In this document: positions 43,621 to 52,633 of the stretch, piece by piece
Layout of the letters: the number at the start of each line of letters is the position of its first letter
Numbering within the stretch: position 1 is the stretch's first letter
Origin: CBDBON01 sp965208395
GTDB lineage: Bacteria > Chloroflexota > Dehalococcoidia > Lucifugimonadales > CBDBON01
NCBI GenBank assembly: GCA_965208395.1
Contig: CBDBON010000001.1
Coordinates: 124,001-188,000 of the forward strand
Reading direction: 5' to 3'
DNA: 64,000 bases
The notes under the pieces: generated by a model
Database searches by the model: none
Told to the model about the DNA's origin: nothing
Seen by the model: the letters and a program-made list of their open reading frames with translations, nothing else
Position numbers and translations under genes: made by a program

Positions 43621-44186
43621 GACTCGTCAACCCTCTGGGCGTACTCGTTCGCAAGCATTCCCATCACCGCTGAGTTGTGCCTGGCGCCCTCGTGCGGGCG
43701 GCTCTGACGGAGCGTGCCCTCATGGACGAATCCCATGTGGGTGAATAGCGCCATCGCAGCGGTGTTGTACTCCGGCACGTCAACCCATACGCGGTAGAGC
43801 CCGTAGTCGTTGAAGGCCGCCTCCAGTGCGGCCCTGGTGGCGGAGGTGCCGTAGCCCTTGTGCCACATGTCGGTCCGGCCTATCAGGATCGACAGCTGGC
43901 CGTCGCCCAGCGACTCCTCTATCGCGATGTGGATCTCGCCTATGTGCTCGCCCTCGTCGGAGTTGATCGATAGGATCCTGTGCTCCGGGTTGTCGAAGAC
44001 GCGTTTCCACTCCTCTTCGGACGAGTCCTGCATCTCCGAAGGGTGGTAACCCAGGTGCGCCGGATCGCCGTAGGCGTAGCGGCCGAACCAGCTCTCCGAC
44101 ACCTCCTCGTCCTCCAGCCATCGGCGTATGCGGGAGACATCCTCTCTGGTTACAGGTGTGAGCGTGACCATCTGGTGGTGTGGCAT
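43617..44186 (-). CDS. GNAT-family N-acetyltransferase (RimJ/RimL-like)
   Basis: A 189-residue acetyl-CoA-dependent transferase. The acetyl-CoA loop lies in GRTDMWHKGYGTSATRAAL (motif A), and motif B is RVWVDVPEYNTAAMALFTHMGF. The N-terminal 35 residues (VTREDVSRIRRWLEDEEVSE) fit RimJ/RimL-type enzymes. The acceptor is unknown. Single gene. Confidence 0.88.
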   Translation of the reverse strand: MPHHQMVTLTPVTREDVSRIRRWLEDEEVSESWFGRYAYGDPAHLGYHPSEMQDSSEEEWKRVFDNPEHRILSINSDEGEHIGEIHIAIEESLGDGQLSILIGRTDMWHKGYGTSATRAALEAAFNDYGLYRVWVDVPEYNTAAMALFTHMGFVHEGTLRQSRPHEGARHNSAVMGMLANEYAQRVDES

Positions 44187-44355
44187 GAAGTCCTCCCTCC
44201 GGTTAGCGTGCGGTCAGAAGGGCGTTCGTTCAAGGAGAAGAGCGGCAGGTTGGCGCCTCAAGATCGTAGCAGAGAGGGTCACTGTCCGCAAACGCCGATA
44301 TCCCAGGTGGAGTTCAGAGGCCGTAGACAGGCAAGTAACCTCCGCAGGGGACTCT

Positions 44356-45396
44356 TTATGTCCCGCCCGTATTGAGACGGTCGTATACCTGTATGCGGTG
44401 GCGGGAGCTCTCAGTGACGAACAGCCGCCCCCCGCCGTCGAGCTTCACGGAGACGGGGCCCCAGAAGTAGGACTCGATGCGTGCCGACACCTGGTGGGGC
44501 GTGAGTCCGGGGGGGAGCTCGGGATGGAGGTTGGCCCTGCCGCGTCGGGCCATCGCCTCAGGCATCCTATCGTGCCACTCCACCGCCCACCTGGACAGGG
44601 TCGCCTGCCCCCTGAGCCCCTGCAGCGGACGCCCACGTGGATCGAGGACCTGGACTCGCTCGTTGCCCCAGTCGGCGACGTACATCAGGCCGTCGTCGTC
44701 TACGGCGACCGACGACGGCCGCCTGAACTGTCCCCGGCCGTCTCCCGGCTCCCCGTAGACCGCCACCAGCCGACCATCGGAGGTGAAGCGCTGGACGCGG
44801 TCGTTGCGCCAATCGGCGACATACACGTCGCCGTCCGGCGCGACGGTCAGACCCCAGGGCATGTTCAGCTCGCCGGGAGCGCTTCCGGGGCTGCCCCAGC
44901 CGCCGAGATGTCTTCCGTCCAGGCCGAACCTCTGGATGCGGTGGTTGTGCTGGTCGGCCACATAGACGGTGTCGGAGCCGTCTATCGCGATGCCGGCCGG
45001 GCCATTCATCTGGCCGATGCCGTCGCCGGGCTCTCCCCACGTGTCGAGGACGTTGCCGTCCGTATCGAAGACGGTGATCCTGTGGTTATGTTCGTCGGTC
45101 ACGTAGAGACGCTCACGGCTGTCGAACGCCATTGCCACGGGGAGCATCAGCTGGCCCTCACCTCGCCCGAAGCCGTGTCCGAACTCGCCGAGGTACCTCT
45201 CCTCGAAGTCGAACACTCCGACGCGTATGCAGCTGTCCTTGTACGGGTCGAAGCCGATGGGCGCATCGTGCCTGTTGATGGCGAAGATGCGACCGTCGCT
45301 TCCGAAGGCTACGTCGCAAGGGTTCGCGAAGCCGACTCCGTTCGTCCCGATGTTGATCAGGCCGATCGTCTTGACGTATTCGAGTCTCGCCGTCAC
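44356..45396 (-). CDS. NHL-repeat beta-propeller protein 2
   Basis: A 346-residue NHL-repeat protein close to the 15775 protein over its length (LEYVKTIGLINIG at the start; HRIQVYDR at the end). About six NHL repeats are seen. The start is GTG 45396, which overlaps the DUF1800 stop by four bases (GTGA), so coupling with DUF1800 is strong. No signal peptide. Its tail has the YFWGPVSVKLDGGGRLFVTES block shared with protein 1. Confidence 0.88.
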   Translation of the reverse strand: MTARLEYVKTIGLINIGTNGVGFANPCDVAFGSDGRIFAINRHDAPIGFDPYKDSCIRVGVFDFEERYLGEFGHGFGRGEGQLMLPVAMAFDSRERLYVTDEHNHRITVFDTDGNVLDTWGEPGDGIGQMNGPAGIAIDGSDTVYVADQHNHRIQRFGLDGRHLGGWGSPGSAPGELNMPWGLTVAPDGDVYVADWRNDRVQRFTSDGRLVAVYGEPGDGRGQFRRPSSVAVDDDGLMYVADWGNERVQVLDPRGRPLQGLRGQATLSRWAVEWHDRMPEAMARRGRANLHPELPPGLTPHQVSARIESYFWGPVSVKLDGGGRLFVTESSRHRIQVYDRLNTGGT

Positions 45397-46784
45397 GAGC
45401 GCTGGTACTCGCGGGTGGAGGCGATGAGCCTGAGCATGTCTCCGACGCGCTGACCTGCCTCCCCGTACCGTTCCCCGCCGGAGAGGAAGAGGTCGCCCCT
45501 CGCGGAGGCGTACTCCACGAGAACGCCGTGGGTCTCCTTGGACACGGAGATGGGGCCGATCAGCTCGAGACACCTGTCCACGAGCGTCTCCGGTGCGAGG
45601 CTGCCTCCGTTCTCGCCGGCCAGACGGTCGATTATGGCCCGCACGCCCGGCTTGCTGACGTCTCCGAGCTCGGCGGCGACGAAATTGACGCGCTCGATCA
45701 GCGTGCCGCTGTCGATCCACTCCCCGCCCTCGTGCCAGCCCTCGACGGACGGGGGCTGTAGGGGGATCTGTCCCATGAATCCGGCCTGCGCGACGAGCCC
45801 GCGTATGGCGAGCGTGGGCGTCGCATAGCTGCCTGCCGTCCTCACGGCGCCGACGACGAACTCGACCGGCCCTTTGATCCGGGCGAAGCGCGCCCTCTCC
45901 GATCTGAAGTAGCGGGAGAGGAACAGCGTTCGCAGCATGGCCCGTATCTCGTACTCCGACTCGAAGTAGGAGGCCATCATCTGCTCGACTACCCTCTCTC
46001 CCTCTTCGTCGATCTCGTCGGCGGCGAAGAACTGGAAGAGGCGCCGTCCGATGAACCGCGCCGTCGCGTGCTTAGCGACGATGATGTCGACGATGTCCTC
46101 TCCGTTGAAGCGCCCGCTCTCCCCCAGGAAGATCTTCTCGTCGTCATCGTGATCGTCCTCCCTGTACTTGAAGCTCCAGGCGACGCGGCCGTAGGGCCAG
46201 AACTGAGAGTATTCGACGTTCTCTCGCGTCCATCCTGTGAAGGCGCGGGAGGCCTCCTTGACGTCCTCCTCGGTGTAGTTGCCGATGCCCATAGAGAAGA
46301 GCTCCAGGAGCTCCCGTCCGTAGTTCTCGTTGATGGCGCCCTTGTGATTGTCCACGTTGTCCAGCATCTTGCCCATGGCCGTGTCCATGGACAGGCGGAC
46401 GAGAAGGCCGCGGAAGCTGCCCAGGCCGTGGCGCCTGAACATGTCGACCTGCTCGTGCAGCATCGTCATCTGCTGGACGTCGGCGAAGTTGGATGCGAAG
46501 AGGCCGTGCCAGAACAGCGCGATCTTCTCCTCCAGCGGACAGCGGGTGGTGATCATACGGTAGAGCCAGTTGGCGGCGGTGGGGATGGGCAGGCGCAGCT
46601 CGGCGAGGTCGACATGGTAGCGGCGTATCAGGTCGTCGGGCAGGTTGCCGGGCTCCGACGGGTGGAGCAGAGCCTCGACCGTCTTCTCGTATCCCTCGTC
46701 CACGAGGACTTCAAGCTCGTCCCGGGTCGCTCCGAAGCCGGCCCTGCGCATCAGGTGCGCCATCAGCGCGATGTCGTCATTCAT
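45393..46784 (-). CDS. DUF1800 family protein 2
   Basis: A 463-residue paralogue of the 17010 protein, sharing LMAHLMRRAGFGATRDELE, CPLEEKIALFWHGLFAS, NENYGRELLELFSMGIGNY and QPPSVEGWHEGGEW. No DUF1501 gene is adjacent; an MBL hydrolase takes that place, overlapping its start by eight bases. The missing DUF1501 partner may be encoded at one of the other two loci. Confidence 0.92.
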   Translation of the reverse strand: MNDDIALMAHLMRRAGFGATRDELEVLVDEGYEKTVEALLHPSEPGNLPDDLIRRYHVDLAELRLPIPTAANWLYRMITTRCPLEEKIALFWHGLFASNFADVQQMTMLHEQVDMFRRHGLGSFRGLLVRLSMDTAMGKMLDNVDNHKGAINENYGRELLELFSMGIGNYTEEDVKEASRAFTGWTRENVEYSQFWPYGRVAWSFKYREDDHDDDEKIFLGESGRFNGEDIVDIIVAKHATARFIGRRLFQFFAADEIDEEGERVVEQMMASYFESEYEIRAMLRTLFLSRYFRSERARFARIKGPVEFVVGAVRTAGSYATPTLAIRGLVAQAGFMGQIPLQPPSVEGWHEGGEWIDSGTLIERVNFVAAELGDVSKPGVRAIIDRLAGENGGSLAPETLVDRCLELIGPISVSKETHGVLVEYASARGDLFLSGGERYGEAGQRVGDMLRLIASTREYQRS

Positions 46785-47649
46785 GGCTTCGAACCTCGAA
46801 CGACATGAGCTCCTCGGAGAATATCACCTCCCCATCGTAGAGCGATCCGATGTCGCCTATGCCCTTCTCCATTGGGCCGTGGTTGGCGATAAACGGCCCT
46901 ACGTGCACCAGCACGAGCTTCTTCACTCCCGCCTCCTGCGCCATCTGCGCCGCGCCCTTCGTCCCGCACTGCCCCGGCCCCTCGCCCTGGGCGATCATCC
47001 TGTCCTCGTCGTCCCAGCACATGCAGAGCATTGCGTCGGCGTCGCGCGCCAGGTCGGTGACCGACTGGCAGGGCTGCGTGTCACCGGTAAATACCACGCT
47101 GCCCTCCGGGCTGTCCAGCCTGTAGGCCAAGGAGTCGAGGTATGGCTGGGCGTGCTCGGCCGGCGCGGCCGTCATCTCCCAGTCGCCTCCTGAGACGACT
47201 GGTCCCGGCCCGACGTCCTTGGCGAATACGTCCGGCGCCGGACGCGGAAGCGTGCCCCCCCGGTTCACGAACACGCGCTGGCTGACGGGTAAGTTGACGC
47301 GCGCCTTCCAGTCGTGTGCGAAGGCGCCGTCGTTCTCATCGAGGATGCGGTGGGTGAGCTGCTCGGTGAGCTTCGGGCCGTAGACCTGCAGCCTGTTCTC
47401 GGTACCGATGCTCTGGTCCCACCGGCACAGGAGGAAGCACGGGTAGTCGACGTCGTGGTCGAAGTGGTGGTGCGTGAAGAAGAGGTAGTCGACCTTGGTC
47501 GGCCACAGTCCCACCTTGACCAGCTTGTGGGTGGCGGCGGGGCCGCAGTCGACCATCAGCAGGTCGTCTCCTACCTCGACCGCGAAGGATGAGCCGAAGC
47601 GTGTCGGCGTCGGGGTCGGCGTGCCGGCGCCGAGTACGTACACTCGCAT
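46777..47649 (-). CDS. MBL-fold hydrolase, RNase Z-like
   Basis: A 290-residue metallo-beta-lactamase-fold protein. The zinc motif is FTHHHFDHDVDYP, with further metal ligands in PAEHAQPY, FTGDTQPC and LVHVGPF. It begins VYVLGAGTPTPTPTRFG, as in RNase Z/arylsulfatase-type enzymes. It overlaps DUF1800 protein 2 and belongs to that operon. A close homologue at 55840 is a broken gene. The substrate is unknown. Confidence 0.88.
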   Translation of the reverse strand: MRVYVLGAGTPTPTPTRFGSSFAVEVGDDLLMVDCGPAATHKLVKVGLWPTKVDYLFFTHHHFDHDVDYPCFLLCRWDQSIGTENRLQVYGPKLTEQLTHRILDENDGAFAHDWKARVNLPVSQRVFVNRGGTLPRPAPDVFAKDVGPGPVVSGGDWEMTAAPAEHAQPYLDSLAYRLDSPEGSVVFTGDTQPCQSVTDLARDADAMLCMCWDDEDRMIAQGEGPGQCGTKGAAQMAQEAGVKKLVLVHVGPFIANHGPMEKGIGDIGSLYDGEVIFSEELMSFEVRSHE

Positions 47650-47733
47650 GCTCCCGATGGCCTCCGATGGAGTTTGGGCAAGTTTATCAGGATGGGAAGC
47701 GTCTGCCCATCTGTCCTGGATTGGGGACAGCGC

Positions 47734-48954
47734 TCAGGCCCTGTTCAGCGTTCCCGCGCGGGGCAGCTTGACGAGGGACAGGAGGACGGCGGCGGCTATC
47801 ACGATACCGCCGCCGTAGATGAAGGCTACGCTCGTCTCCGAGGCGTCGACTATGATGCCGGCCAGGACGGGGGAGAGGGTACCCAGGAAGCCGGCTCCGT
47901 AGATGAGCGAGACGACCGTCGCCTGGACCTCCCCGCCGCTCACGTCCATGGCGGCGGCGATGTAGATCGTGTGCAGCGAGTAGAGGAAGGCCCCCATGGC
48001 CAGGATCGTCAGCACGAGCTGCGGCCCCGGCTCCGCCTGGCTCAGCGCGATGCAGAGCAGGCCGAGCACGGCGGTGCCGGGCACGAGCACGGCCTTGCGG
48101 CCGAACCGGTCCGAAAGCAGCCCCATCACCGGCTGGGACGCTATCCCGACCACCTGCGCCATCGGCATGTAGAGTCCGACCTCGGTCGTGGAGTATCCCA
48201 GGTCCTCCCTCAGGTACAGGGGAAGGAAGGCCATGATCGCGCTCTGCCCCATGCTGCGCATGGCAGTCACGAGGACCAGCATCAGCAGGGCTTTTTTTCG
48301 TAGAAGCACTACAAGTGAGGCGAAATATGACCCTGTCGAGGCCGCGCCGCCGGACTCCGACGGGATGTTGCGCATCGTCATCCAGATGAGGACGGCGAAC
48401 ACCAGCGCCGGCAGCATGCTGACCCGGAGGACGTCCTCCCAGACGAGCACCCCGAGCAGGGCGGCGAGCAGGAAGGATGCGCCCAGCACCTCGCCAACGC
48501 TTCCGCCGGTGCCGTGGAGGGAGATGGCGAACCCGCGCCGGTCGGGGAACTTCCTCGAGAGGGCGCCGATCGCCGGGGGATGGTATAGGGACGGACCGAT
48601 GCCGACCAGGAACATCGCCGCGAATAGGAGCCAGTAGGTTGCAGCGCTGCCGGCCAGGAAGAATGAGATGCCGAGCATGCCCATCGAGATTCCCAGCATG
48701 AGGGCGGAGCGGTGGGCGAACCGGTCGCCCAGGTAGCCGGCTCCCATAGTGGTGACGCCGCTCGTCACCTGCCGCGCGGTCGCCAGGGCCCCAAACTGGG
48801 TTGCGGTGAGCCCCATGTCCAGCTTGATCTCGGGCATCAGGTGGATCTGGAGGGCAGAGTTGTAGACGTGCTTGACGGCGTGGCCCACGACCACCGTGGC
48901 CGCAAGCCGGTTGCGGCCTCTTTTCGTCTCCGGGGATACGGGGGCCGTCGTCAA
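47734..48954 (-). CDS. MFS transporter
   Basis: A 406-residue major facilitator with 12 predicted membrane helices in two halves. The cytoplasmic loop motif between helices 2 and 3 reads GYLGDRFAHRSAL and its counterpart in the second half GLLSDRFGRKAVL. YHPPAIGALSRKF lies in the helix 4-5 region, as in fosmidomycin-resistance-type carriers. The substrate is unknown. Ten bases separate it from the cyclodeaminase-like gene upstream, so the two are co-transcribed. Confidence 0.88.
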   Translation of the reverse strand: MTTAPVSPETKRGRNRLAATVVVGHAVKHVYNSALQIHLMPEIKLDMGLTATQFGALATARQVTSGVTTMGAGYLGDRFAHRSALMLGISMGMLGISFFLAGSAATYWLLFAAMFLVGIGPSLYHPPAIGALSRKFPDRRGFAISLHGTGGSVGEVLGASFLLAALLGVLVWEDVLRVSMLPALVFAVLIWMTMRNIPSESGGAASTGSYFASLVVLLRKKALLMLVLVTAMRSMGQSAIMAFLPLYLREDLGYSTTEVGLYMPMAQVVGIASQPVMGLLSDRFGRKAVLVPGTAVLGLLCIALSQAEPGPQLVLTILAMGAFLYSLHTIYIAAAMDVSGGEVQATVVSLIYGAGFLGTLSPVLAGIIVDASETSVAFIYGGGIVIAAAVLLSLVKLPRAGTLNRA

Positions 48955-48964
48955 CGAACGTGTA

Positions 48965-49921
48965 CTAGAAGGCGACTTCGGCGCCTACGCCCCGCTCGAG
49001 GGCCAGCCTGTAGATGCGGGCCCCAACCGCGATGTCCTGCAGGGCGAGGCCCTGGGACTCGAACAGGGTGATGTCGTCCCCGCTCCTCCTGCCCGGGGTC
49101 CTGCCCGCCACCACGTCGGACAGGTTGCGCACCTGCTCCCAGCGGACCGTGCCCCGCTCCACGGGGTAGAGGAGGTCGCCGCACTCGAGCTTCGCCTGCT
49201 CCACGTCGTCGGTCGCGATCACGTCGCAGCGGCCCACCGCGCTGCCGTCGAGCTCCCTCCGCATCCAATGGTTCGCGCCGGCCGCGTTGACGTGGGCGCC
49301 GGGGCTCAGCCAGCCGCCCTCCAGGACGGGCCTCGACGAGCTGGTGATCGTGATGACGACGTCGGAGCCGCTCACGCACTCCTCCGCCGACTCGGCGGCC
49401 GTCACCTCGATACCCAGCCGGGCGCTCATCCTCTCTGCGAACTTCTCCCGGCGCTCGGGCGTCCGGCTGAAGACCCGAGCTCTGCTCACAGGACGGACGG
49501 CGTGGACCGCCTCCAACTGAGACCGCGCCTGGAAGCCCGCTCCAATGATCCCGACGGTTGAGGCGTCCTCGCGGGCCATGTACTTCGTCGCGACGCCGCT
49601 GGCGGCGCCGGTGCGCACCTGTCCAAGTCTCCCGGCCTCCATCACCGACAGGAGCTCGCCCGTCTCGCTGCTGCACAGGTGCATGTAGAAGCGGATGGGG
49701 TGGCCCCGGACGGCGGCGTATGCCTTGTGCCCCATCACGCCGAGCCCATCGGAGGCTGCGGACATGAAGTTGAAGTGGCCCGCCGGAAGCCGGATGCGGG
49801 AGCGGGGGCTGTTTGCGGCCCTCCCTTCGGCCTGGAGCCGGAAGCCCTCCTCCACCGCTTCGAGAGCCAGCGGCATCGAGAGCAGCCCGCTCACCTCCTT
49901 CTCGGTAAGAAACAGTGTCAA
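48965..49921 (-). CDS. Ornithine cyclodeaminase/mu-crystallin family protein
   Basis: A 318-residue NAD(P)-binding protein. VGIIGAGFQARSQLEAV is the Rossmann motif; GHKAYAAV contains the conserved lysine, and HVNAAGANHWMRRELD is a family signature. Members act as cyclodeaminases, ketimine reductases or amino-acid dehydrogenases. The start is TTG 49921, decided by GGAGG eight bases upstream. Co-transcribed with the MFS transporter, which may move its substrate or product. Confidence 0.87.
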   Translation of the reverse strand: MTLFLTEKEVSGLLSMPLALEAVEEGFRLQAEGRAANSPRSRIRLPAGHFNFMSAASDGLGVMGHKAYAAVRGHPIRFYMHLCSSETGELLSVMEAGRLGQVRTGAASGVATKYMAREDASTVGIIGAGFQARSQLEAVHAVRPVSRARVFSRTPERREKFAERMSARLGIEVTAAESAEECVSGSDVVITITSSSRPVLEGGWLSPGAHVNAAGANHWMRRELDGSAVGRCDVIATDDVEQAKLECGDLLYPVERGTVRWEQVRNLSDVVAGRTPGRRSGDDITLFESQGLALQDIAVGARIYRLALERGVGAEVAF

Positions 49922-50098
49922 GGCGTTCCTCCGTCCTTCGTTTCAAGCTGGCAAGAGTCTAGCACGGATCGACAGCCCGGCGAACCGATGCGGGATTTCC
50001 AGAGTCGGCGGTGGTCTGAACCAGGATTCGCCGGATTCGAGGATACTCAGGGTTTTGGACAGGTCGGGAGACGGTCCGGCGCGGTCCAGGCTGGGGGC

Positions 50099-50301
50099 CT
50101 ATATATATTAAGTGCGTCATTTTGGGACAAAGTGGGACATTTTGTAGGTGCGACTCCCGGATGATGGAGGGTGGGTTGTGTCAGGGGCGTCATTCGGGAC
50201 CCCCATCTGTATCTTCCCCGCGGACGGGGGAAGTGGGATTGGGGGAGCCTTATATATTATGTGTGTCAAAGTGTGTCAAAAGTGTGTCATTTCAATGGCC
50301 G
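50099..50301 (+). repeat. Composite intergenic repeat, arm-hairpin-arm, copy 2
   Basis: An AT-rich arm (CTATATATATTAAGTGCGTC, ATTTTGGGACAAAGTGGGAC), a GC hairpin (GACCCCCATCTGTATCTTCC, CCGCGGACGGGGGAAG, about 50198-50232), and a second AT-rich arm (TTATATATTATGTGTGTC, then AAAGTGTGTCAAAAGTGTGTCA). Same parts and order as 36247-36405 on the opposite strand. The last arm has three TGTGTCA units spaced 10-11 bases. Confidence 0.7.
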
Positions 50302-50408
50302 GTGCGGCTGTCTCGGACTTCCTGTGCCGGTGACAAAGAGCCGAGGTGCTGATGAATGACATTATACGCACGACTGTTCGGCTCGTCAAGAGGAGCTCGT
50401 AGGGTTCC

Positions 50409-50494
50409 GGTCGGCCTGAGCCCTTCGGCAAAGCTCAGGAGGGCCTTGTCGAAAGCCCCGTTTTGTGGTTTCGACAAGCACAGGCCGAACGGGA
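50409..50494. repeat. Type C inverted repeat
   Basis: The outer arms CGGTCGGCCTGAGCCC and GCACAGGCCGAACGGG, with inner CCTTGTCGAAAGC and GGTTTCGACAAG, form a long imperfect inverted repeat. It shares its core with 37803-37829. Confidence 0.6.
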
Positions 50495-50540
50495 TAGACG
50501 ACCTCGGTGGAGCATGTGGTGAGGCCCTGGAATGAAGGGG

Positions 50541-50580
50541 TCTCCCCATCTCAAATCTCCCCCGTCCGCGGGGGAAGAGG
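50541..50580. repeat. Type A GC hairpin repeat
   Basis: TCTCCCCATCTCAAATCTCC, then CCCGTCCGCGGGGGAAGAGG. A close copy of the elements at 5496 and 36307, lying about 20 bases before the promoter of the Fur-family gene. Confidence 0.7.
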
Positions 50581-50597
50581 TTAAGGGAGAGGCGCGC

Positions 50598-50626
50598 TTG
50601 ACAAAATCCTGCGGGAGGTTTAGCTT
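50598..50626 (+). promoter_or_regulatory. Promoter of the Fur-family regulator
   Basis: TTGACA at 50598-50603, a 17-base spacer, and TAGCTT at 50621-50626. The predicted start near 50634 is six bases before the palindromic box, so a protein bound there would block the polymerase. Confidence 0.65.
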
Positions 50627-50639
50627 AGGCCCGACCGTC

Positions 50640-50654
50640 TTAGAACTGTTCTAA
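50640..50654. promoter_or_regulatory. Fur/PerR-type box, perfect 7-1-7 inverted repeat
   Basis: TTAGAAC-T-GTTCTAA, a perfect 7-1-7 palindrome with the layout of PerR and Fur boxes. It lies between the predicted transcription start and the TTG start of a Fur-family gene, which is the arrangement expected for negative autoregulation. Confidence 0.8.
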
Positions 50655-50687
50655 AATGTTACATTTTTCACAACTACTGCTACCGAG

Positions 50688-51158
50688 TTGACCACTCCCG
50701 CCACCGCCCTCCTCACAGACGAGATCGAGTCCAGGCTGCTGGAGATGAAGGCCGTCCTCGCGGCCAGAGGGGCCGCGATCACCCCGCGCCGCGCCAAGCT
50801 TATCGAGGTTCTGCTCGCCTCGGATCGCCATCCGACTGTCGCCGAGATCCATGAGGAGGTGAGGGGCGCCTTCCCCAGTACGAGCCTTGCCACCATCTAC
50901 AACACGATCGAGCTTTTGAAGGCGACGGGCCAGGTGCTCGAGTTGGAGTTCAGCGGCGCCGCCAACCGGTACGAGGGGCTAAGACCGCAGCCCCACCCCC
51001 ACCTGATCTGCTCCCTGTGCGGATCGATCGAGGACGTCGACGTGGGCGGCCTCGACGATGAGGCGGAGGCGGTCAGCACTTCCACCGGCTACAAGATCGT
51101 GAGCACGCGCACCGACTACTACGGCATCTGCCCCGCGTGCCAGACGGCCGAAGAGTAG
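50688..51158 (+). CDS. Fur-family transcriptional regulator (PerR-like)
   Basis: A 156-residue Fur-family protein. The winged helix is RRAKLIEVLLASDRHPTVAEIHEEV with recognition helix STSLATIYNTIELLKATG. The regulatory metal site includes RYEG and PHPHLIC; the structural zinc site has CSLC and CPAC. The residue aligned with the H2O2-sensing Asp85 of Bacillus PerR appears to be Glu (RYEG), so peroxide sensing is uncertain. The start TTG 50688 has a poor ribosome site. DUF1800 follows after 30 bases and may be co-transcribed. Confidence 0.88.
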   Translation: MTTPATALLTDEIESRLLEMKAVLAARGAAITPRRAKLIEVLLASDRHPTVAEIHEEVRGAFPSTSLATIYNTIELLKATGQVLELEFSGAANRYEGLRPQPHPHLICSLCGSIEDVDVGGLDDEAEAVSTSTGYKIVSTRTDYYGICPACQTAEE

Positions 51159-51188
51159 TCGAACCGGACCTAAGGAGGGGAGGTACCC

Positions 51189-52598
51189 ATGGCAAACAAA
51201 GAAGAGATCGCGCTGATGTCCCACCTGATGAGACGGGCCGGCTTCGGCGCCACGCGCGACGAGATCGAGGCTCTCGCAGACCAGGGGTATGAGGAGACGG
51301 TCGAACAGCTCCTCAATCCAGAGGGCCAGCCTCCGGTCGACCAACACACGCTCTACAGGTACCACCCGATCACCGAGGTGCCGGGCGGCGCGATTGGGCC
51401 CGGACAGGCGAACTGGCTCTACTACATGGTGAACACCCGCCGTCCGCTGCAGGAGAAGATGGTGCTCTTCTGGCACCACATCTTCGCGACGGGCAACTCG
51501 AAGGTGGACAACGGCAACCACATGGTGGAGCAGGCCGAGATGTTCCGCCAGCACGGCATGGGGAGCTACCGGGAGATGCTCGTGCGTCTGGCCAGCAACC
51601 CGGCGATGATCTACTGGCTCGACAATAACGAGAGCCACAAGCGCGCACCCAATGAGAACTGGGGACGCGAGCTGCTGGAGCTCTTCTCGCTCGGCGTCGG
51701 GAACTACACGGAAGAGGACGTCTACGAGTGCTCCAGGGCCTTCACCGGCTGGACGATCGGGGCGAAGATGCCGCGTTACCCCTACGGGCGCCATCCGTGG
51801 AGCTTCGAGTACCGGCCGGAGGACCATGACGACACTGAGAAGACCTTCCTGGGTCATACCGGCAACTTCAACGGCGAGGACATCATAGACATCATCCTCC
51901 AGCAGCCCGCCTGCGCGAGATTCATCTCGCGGCACCTGTACAACTTCTTCGTCGCCGACGAGCCCCAGGTGCCGGCGTGGGACATCGAGGAGCCCAGGGA
52001 CCCCGAAGCGATCAGGACCCTCTCGGAGGCCTTTGTCGAGGGCGGGTTCGAGATGAAACCGGTGCTGCGGACCCTGTTCAACTCCGACTTCTTCAAGTCG
52101 GAGAGCGTCCGCTACCAGAAGGTGAGGAGCCCGGTGGAGGTGGTGGTGGGGACGCTCCGGATGGTGGGGGACATGCAGGGACCGGACCCGCGCCTGGAGG
52201 CCGTCGCCAAGGAGCCGGGCTATATGGGCCAGGACATCATGGACCCGCCCAGCGTCGAGGGTTGGCATACCGGCAAGGAGTGGATCAACAGTGGCTCGCT
52301 CGTCAAGCGGATCAACTTCGTCGCCGACCGGGTCAGCGACACCGAGCTGCCGGGAGTCAGGCGGATCATCGAGAGAGTGGGGACCAACGGCGAGGTGATG
52401 CCCGTCGAGGAGCTTATCGACCGGTGCCTGGACATACTCGGCCCGGTGGAGCTGAGCGAGAGCACGCGAAACGAGCTCATTGAGCACACGAGCGAGGAGG
52501 GGCCTGTCCGCTGGTCCGAGGACCGTGAGGGCTCCGAGCGCCGCGTTGGCGAGACGCTGGCACTGATCGCGGCGACGAGAGAGTACCAGTTCGGCTAG
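51189..52598 (+). CDS. DUF1800 family protein 3
   Basis: A 469-residue DUF1800 protein with LMSHLMRRAGFGATRDEIE, NENWGRELLELFSLGVGNYTEEDV and DPPSVEGWHTGKEW. It is more diverged from copies 1 and 2 than they are from each other. ATG 51189 follows AAGGAGGGGAGG. It is placed before DUF1501 here, the reverse of the 17010/18446 order. No signal peptide. Confidence 0.92.
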   Translation: MANKEEIALMSHLMRRAGFGATRDEIEALADQGYEETVEQLLNPEGQPPVDQHTLYRYHPITEVPGGAIGPGQANWLYYMVNTRRPLQEKMVLFWHHIFATGNSKVDNGNHMVEQAEMFRQHGMGSYREMLVRLASNPAMIYWLDNNESHKRAPNENWGRELLELFSLGVGNYTEEDVYECSRAFTGWTIGAKMPRYPYGRHPWSFEYRPEDHDDTEKTFLGHTGNFNGEDIIDIILQQPACARFISRHLYNFFVADEPQVPAWDIEEPRDPEAIRTLSEAFVEGGFEMKPVLRTLFNSDFFKSESVRYQKVRSPVEVVVGTLRMVGDMQGPDPRLEAVAKEPGYMGQDIMDPPSVEGWHTGKEWINSGSLVKRINFVADRVSDTELPGVRRIIERVGTNGEVMPVEELIDRCLDILGPVELSESTRNELIEHTSEEGPVRWSEDREGSERRVGETLALIAATREYQFG

Positions 52599-52633
52599 GC
52601 CGGGATAGGAACGCACCCCGAAGGAGAGCGTCA

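Larger units (their letters stand above)
49922..50597. other. 680-bp intergenic region filled with dispersed repeats
   Basis: No gene is seen. The region contains a composite arm-hairpin-arm repeat (50099-50301), a long type C repeat (50409-50494) and another type A hairpin (50541-50580), all between the cyclodeaminase-like gene and the Fur-family gene. Open frames here are made of repeat sequence and are not believed. Confidence 0.6.

Noticed and set aside
50099..50359. Short open frames in the repeat region before the Fur gene
   Set aside because: They follow the repeat sequence exactly and have no protein-like composition or ribosome sites.
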